From NCBI GenBank assembly GCA_036504095.1, contig DASXVS010000017.1, positions 1 through 64,000 of the forward strand: a stretch of 64,000 bases of DNA. Direction: 5' to 3'. Positions 60,146-64,000 of this stretch are shown here, one piece after another (position 1 is the stretch's first letter; each line of letters opens with the position of its first letter). Position numbers and translations under genes: made by a program. This DNA comes from Armatimonadota bacterium. Lineage in GTDB: Bacteria > Armatimonadota > DTGP01 > JAKQQT01. The notes beneath the pieces were generated by a model. It was not told the DNA's origin. It was given only the letters and a program-made list of their open reading frames with translations, and did no database searches.

Positions 60146-60502
60146 ATGGAGCAGGATACGAGAGCGCGCCTCGAAGCCGCTGGCTGGGTCGTGGGGTATG
60201 CCGATGCGTTTGCCCACCTTACACCGCAAGAGTCGGCTCTTCTGGATCTGAAGGATAACCTCGGACGGGCAGTTCGCGAGCTTCGTAACAGTAGACACAT
60301 CACACAGGCGCAACTTGCCGGCCTGATGGGAACCACTCAGTCTAGGGTCGCCAAATTGGAGGCCGGTGACCCCCGCGTCTCAACTGACTTTGCGATTCGT
60401 GCGATGATCGCCATGGCGACCAACCGGAGGAACTTGGCTAGAGCCGTGGCCGGGTGGCCTTTGGCTTCAAGGCGGCCCGTCCGCGCGAAGACGGCGCCCT
60501 GA
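60146..60502 (+). CDS. higA: HigA-type XRE antitoxin
   Basis: A 118-residue protein with an XRE helix-turn-helix in ITQAQLAGLMGTTQSRVAKLEAG (about 52-74). It would neutralise HigB and repress the operon. The N-terminal 45 residues are helical and probably contact the toxin. The stop is followed by DNA that resembles the protease gene, part of the flanking duplication. Confidence 0.85.
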   Translation: MEQDTRARLEAAGWVVGYADAFAHLTPQESALLDLKDNLGRAVRELRNSRHITQAQLAGLMGTTQSRVAKLEAGDPRVSTDFAIRAMIAMATNRRNLARAVAGWPLASRRPVRAKTAP

Positions 60503-60588
60503 CGACCAATGCAGGGCCGTTCCGAAAACGACTAATCGCAGCGCTCGGAGCTAGCGGACCTGCAAGCGAATCCGGCTCTTACGTCTTC

Positions 60589-60738
60589 GCCTTGGCCCAG
60601 GCCCAATCCGGCGCAACCCCTCGGGGCTGGCTGGTCTCCATCCGCGGCGATGACTTCGACTACTGCAAAACCCTCACCGAGACGTGCGCAAGCCAGGTGG
60701 AACCGGCGGTGGACGAGATTCTGCGGCTGGCCGGCGGG
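60589..60738 (+). pseudogene. Duplicated 3' fragment of the hydrogenase maturation protease gene
   Basis: About 150 bp match 59568-59712 closely, including a stretch of about 50 identical bases around GAGACGTGCGCAAGCC. The frame still reads AQSGATPRGWLVSIRGDD and SQVEPAVDEILRLAG but has no protease motif or proper start. The two copies flank the HigBA module as direct repeats. Confidence 0.8.
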
Positions 60739-60761
60739 ATATGGGCGGGCGGTGAACCGTC

Positions 60762-62440
60762 TTATTCCGCCGGCATGCTCGCAGGAGGCGACTTCGGCGG
60801 ACCTGCCGGTCCCAAGGTGCACGTCAGAGCGTCCCGCCGCCGCTCAGCGCTGCTGCCGAATACGAACTCAAACGTGAATTGCGACGATGTCCCGCCGTCG
60901 GGGGATGCCGGTAGCGCCGTAGCAGTCGCTCTCACCGCCTCGATGGGCGGGGTTGCCGCGCCGACGCCAAAGCAGGCCCCCACTAAGTCGGCGTATGCGG
61001 CGCGGGCGTATCGGGGGATCAGTGCGACGGACAACCCTTGCGCCGTGCCAGTCTGTTTGAAAGACGCGCAAGACAACCGGCTGAGGAACCGGAACGCGGC
61101 TGTCAGCTTGTCATCCGCGATCCACGGGGCTGAGTAGCCGTATTTCGGCAGACAGGTGCTCTGCTCAACGCTCAGATCCGACGCGATCAGCGATTGGGCG
61201 AGATTCAGCTTCCCGCCGCCGCCGGTATCCTTCATCGCCGCGAGTGTGCTGTTGGGCAACTCCTGTAGCATCATGGCGGGCCAGTTGTCCGTGCGGAAGA
61301 CCAGCGCATTCCCATCCCACGCCCATGAGTGCCCATACTTCGCGGCGAGCGATACGATCAGGTCCCTGGCCCGTTGGTCGCGGGCGTTCACCGAACCGTA
61401 ACCGCTTGTGTAGTAGTCGCTGACGATGGGAATACCCGTGGCGTGCGCGACGGCGCGCATGCCTGAGTGAAACCCTATGGCCGACTTGTAGTCCAGTTTG
61501 ACGATTAGGTCCAGGCGGTCTGCCTGTTTTGCGGCAAGTTGCTGTGTCGGTTTGAACGCCTTCAGAGTTTCCGCGAGGGTGGGTCTGTCTAGTTTGGCCG
61601 GCCGGCGAGCGGTCGCCTCCGGTGTCAGGTAGCACACATCGGTGAAATCCGAACCATTATCTCCGCGGATCTTCAGGAAGAACGCATCCGAGGGATACAA
61701 CCTCTCCGCCGCCAACCGGCGTTCCCCTGTGAATTCGATGCTGGTTGCATCGATGAACTGGTCAGCGTTCTCACTCGTTCGCAGGAGGCCGGCAAGCAGG
61801 GCGCTCCGCTCTTCGTTGCCCTTGCCGGAAAGGCCGACTGTAACCGACCGGCCTGCGGCAAGTTGCCCGATCTGGGCGTCCGAGAGCGCGGCGAACGCGT
61901 CATAAAGCGGCTTCCTGGGCTCCCAGTTCATGTAGTTGTGAAACCCCGTCTCTTCGGGCGTGAGGTTGTCGGCGTCCTCATCCGTCATTGCCAACACTTT
62001 GCGCAGGCGCGCGAACGCCGCGGATTTGTGAGCCGAGTCAACTTTGGCCAACACGGTGCGCAATCGCTCCTGTTCGCGGCGGATGCGGGGATCGCGAGTG
62101 AGAACTCGGAGACCGTCCCATCGTCGAGCCGCTTGCTAGACCACTGGTAGCCGAATATGCGCGCGATGTTGCGCTGTAGATCCGCCAAGGGGTATTCCTT
62201 CACGAAGACATCTAGTTTCTCGTCGGCGATGTCATAGCCCACCCGAAACCGGACACCGGTCCTTGCCGTGAGGGACTTGGCGAGCGTGCGGAGGTCAGTC
62301 CCCTGCATGTCGCAGGTAACCCGTGGGCTGCCGGGACCGGTGGCGTTTTCGCCGTGAACGCCCGATGCGGTCATCAATGCGAACGCCATCACACAGATGG
62401 CAATTCGATATGGGATGCCGCTGCGATAGAAAGCGCTCAT
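60762..62440 (-). pseudogene. Secreted STN-like protein gene with frameshift
   Basis: The coding sequence starts at the ATG at 62440 with a signal peptide ending about VHG, then a domain like the STN/secretin N-terminal fold (DLRTLAKSLTARTGVRFRVGYD). Near 62087-62090, a run of four G changes the frame. Adding one base there would join it to RIRREQERLRTVLAK and a second 400-residue part. The full product would be about 560 residues. The C-terminal part has no recognised domain. It may be a true frameshift, a sequencing error or a recent pseudogene. Confidence 0.65.
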
Positions 62441-62577
62441 GTCGCTACCCCGAAATCGAGAGGTCGAAGAAGTTGACGACGTCGACAGATCACCATGGAT
62501 TCTATCAAGTGCGACGGTCGCAGGACCATAGGAAATGCGCGGGGCGGCCGCGCTCCGTCCAATCGTCCGCGATAGGA

Positions 62578-62627
62578 AATCCTCTGCGACACCTCTGCGT
62601 TCCTCCGCGTCCTCTGCGTTGAACCTG
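62578..62627. repeat. Nonamer-type repeat, single arm
   Basis: CCTCTGCGA, CACCTCTGC, CTCCGCGTC and related units in roughly 9-nt steps, in the gap between the frameshifted gene and the DUF1611 gene. Confidence 0.65.
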
Positions 62628-62698
62628 GATCCGTCGGCGGAGCGCCATAATGTGGATGCGGGACGCTCCTGTCCCCTTTCACTGGCGGGAGTCTCTCG

Positions 62699-63751
62699 AT
62701 GGCGGGTCCGTCTTACGTGGTACTGGCCGACGGCGCGTTCGACGTGCATCATGCAAAGACCGCCTGTGTCCTGCTCCGCTACAAACCGGAGCAGATCGCT
62801 GCGGTGATCGACAGCCGATACGCCGGTTCCACGGTATCCGATGTTGTGGGCTTCGGCGGCGATGTGCCTGTGGTCGCCGACCTCCAGGCGGCGTTGCGCT
62901 ACGGTCCGAACCGCCTGCTCATCGGCATCGCACCTGCGGGCGGTAGATTGCCCGATGCGTGGCGAGCCGTCCTGCTCGATGCCCTCAGCGCAGGCCTCGA
63001 CCTTTACAACGGCCTCCACACGTTCCTTCGCGACGACCCCGAACTCGCCGCGGCGGCCCTGAGCGCCGGGCGCGCATTGGTTGATCTGCGCGCCGTCCCC
63101 GATCACTTGTCCACACCCAATGGAAGCAGGGCGACCGTCCGCGTTCCGGTCATCCTCACGGTGGGGACCGACTGCAACGTGGGCAAAATGACCGTCTGCT
63201 GGGAAATCGTGCGTCGCGCCGCTGCGGCGGGACGATCATATGCGATGGCGGCCACCGGCCAGACCGGCCGCCTTCTTACCGGCGAGGGGTTCGCGATCGA
63301 CCGGGTCATCGCCGACTACGTCGCCGGCGCGGCGGAACGCCTGGTGTGCGAGGCGGCGCCGGGGAAGGAACTGGTTCTCGTGGAGGGGCAGGGAAGCTTG
63401 CTGCACCCAATGTACAGCGGTGTGACCCTTGGCCTGCTCCACGGGTCGCTTCCGGATGCAATGATCCTCTGTCACGTCGCCGGACGCCAGACGATGCGAA
63501 GTTGCGACACGCCGATATGCAGTGATCTGGCCCGGGTGCGTTCGATCTACGAGGAGGCCGCCGCCTGGGTGAAACCGGCGCCTGTTATCGGTATCGCCAT
63601 CGCCACCCGGCACCTGTCCGAGGGAGACGCCCGCGCCATCCTGGAGTCTACCTCGCGGGAGACAGGCCTTCCCGTCGAGGACCCCATCCGATTCCCGTCA
63701 GGCGCGCTCTACGACGCCTGCGAGGCCTGGCGGATGTGCACCACCCTATGA
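62699..63751 (+). CDS. DUF1611/DgcN-type protein
   Basis: A 350-residue protein from the ATG at 62699 with GGGAG upstream. The N-terminal Rossmann-like half is followed by a P-loop-like GTDCNVGKMT (about residues 158-167), a family feature, and EGQGSLLHPMYSGVTLGLLHG. Members include DgcN, described as a D-glutamate N-acetyltransferase, and others of unknown function. Its stop overlaps the next gene by four bases, so it is coupled to a DNA methylase-like gene, which is unexpected. Confidence 0.8.
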   Translation: MAGPSYVVLADGAFDVHHAKTACVLLRYKPEQIAAVIDSRYAGSTVSDVVGFGGDVPVVADLQAALRYGPNRLLIGIAPAGGRLPDAWRAVLLDALSAGLDLYNGLHTFLRDDPELAAAALSAGRALVDLRAVPDHLSTPNGSRATVRVPVILTVGTDCNVGKMTVCWEIVRRAAAAGRSYAMAATGQTGRLLTGEGFAIDRVIADYVAGAAERLVCEAAPGKELVLVEGQGSLLHPMYSGVTLGLLHGSLPDAMILCHVAGRQTMRSCDTPICSDLARVRSIYEEAAAWVKPAPVIGIAIATRHLSEGDARAILESTSRETGLPVEDPIRFPSGALYDACEAWRMCTTL

Positions 63752-64000
63752 TTACCGATCGCAGCCACTGGCTCACGGAATCCGAGCGGCGTCGCGCGGG
63801 CGCTTACTACACGCCATCTGAGCTCGTCGATGAACTGGTGGAGTCAGCGCTGGCGCCGGTGATTGAGGATGCCCTGAGGAACGCCGCCGCTCCGGTCCGC
63901 GCGCTCCTCTCGATCCGCGTCGTAGACCCCGCGTGCGGCGCGGGCGCCTTCCTTGTCGCCGCATTGGAAGCGCTCGCCGAAAGGTTGTCAGCAGTGGGTG
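63748..64000 (+). CDS. N6-adenine DNA methylase, N-terminus (3' end beyond window)
   Basis: Eighty-four codons are in the window. GAYYTPSELVDELV near the start and VVDPACGAGAFLVAAL are motif X-like and motif I of N6-adenine methylases of the type I or type IIG restriction class, where SAM binds. The ATG overlaps the DUF1611 stop as ATGA. The rest, including the NPPY motif, lies outside. It may begin a restriction or phage-defence locus. Confidence 0.82.
   Translation, partial: MITDRSHWLTESERRRAGAYYTPSELVDELVESALAPVIEDALRNAAAPVRALLSIRVVDPACGAGAFLVAALEALAERLSAVG

Overview
The window is GC-rich bacterial DNA with frequent GTG/TTG starts, good Shine-Dalgarno sites, two PEP-CTERM exoproteins, many secreted carbohydrate-active or repeat proteins and a heterotrophic/fermentative gene set. 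No rRNA or tRNA was seen, so taxonomy is inference only. The mix (PEP-CTERM, tandem secreted GH20-like enzymes, DUF1573/MauE, NuoF-GltD fusion, four-helix-bundle S23 protein) suits Armatimonadota, Planctomycetota or a related free-living phylum, Armatimonadota being my first guess.

Layout: 1-8440 (minus) holds three tandem secreted GH20-like glycosidases, the first cut by the window edge. 8441-8915 is a gap with a candidate small RNA. 8916-18588 (plus) carries an M48 protease, a PKD protein, a UbiA-type phosphoribosyltransferase, an EEP hydrolase, small membrane proteins, CobO, an Asp-box protein, a lone ABC ATPase and a PEP-CTERM protein. 18692-30000 has a DUF296/ADP-ribosylglycohydrolase pair (minus), a serine hydrolase, a secreted HELGH protein, a kelch protein, a second PEP-CTERM protein, an aldo/keto reductase and a large six-hairpin glycosidase. 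30219-45000 has a PIN toxin module, a SIMPL lipoprotein, an M24-like protein, a GAF-GAF-SpoIIE phosphatase, glnD, a cation efflux protein, a PhyH dioxygenase and a DUF1573-rhodanese-MauE operon. 45232-49576 has a second PIN module (toxin frameshifted), a tiny Cys-containing peptide gene, a tryptophanase/TPL-type lyase and fhs.

50267-59712 (plus) is the metabolic centrepiece: a stand-alone cNMP-binding protein followed by a soluble multi-subunit [NiFe] hydrogenase (NuoE-like, thioredoxin-like ferredoxin, NuoF fused to a GltD-type NADPH flavoprotein, NuoG-like, HoxY, HoxH, maturation protease). The fusion gives one complex possible access to NADH, NADPH, ferredoxin and H2, suggesting flavin-based electron bifurcation or confurcation. 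A HigBA module follows, flanked by a repeated piece of the protease gene; then a frameshifted STN-like gene, a DUF1611 gene and the start of an N6-adenine methylase.

The most unusual feature is a dispersed family of two-armed inverted elements. Each arm is a degenerate tandem of a short unit, usually 7 nt (8 nt in one copy), and the unit differs between copies while the architecture stays the same. They lie in intergenic regions, often just before a start codon and supplying its Shine-Dalgarno, and in frame inside proteins (all three GH20 paralogues, CobO, the ABC ATPase, the hydrogenase protease). One copy, inside the hydrogenase operon, carries a four-helix-bundle S23-family gene between its arms. 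A second repeat class with a 9-nt unit and a third class of GC hairpins are also scattered through the window.
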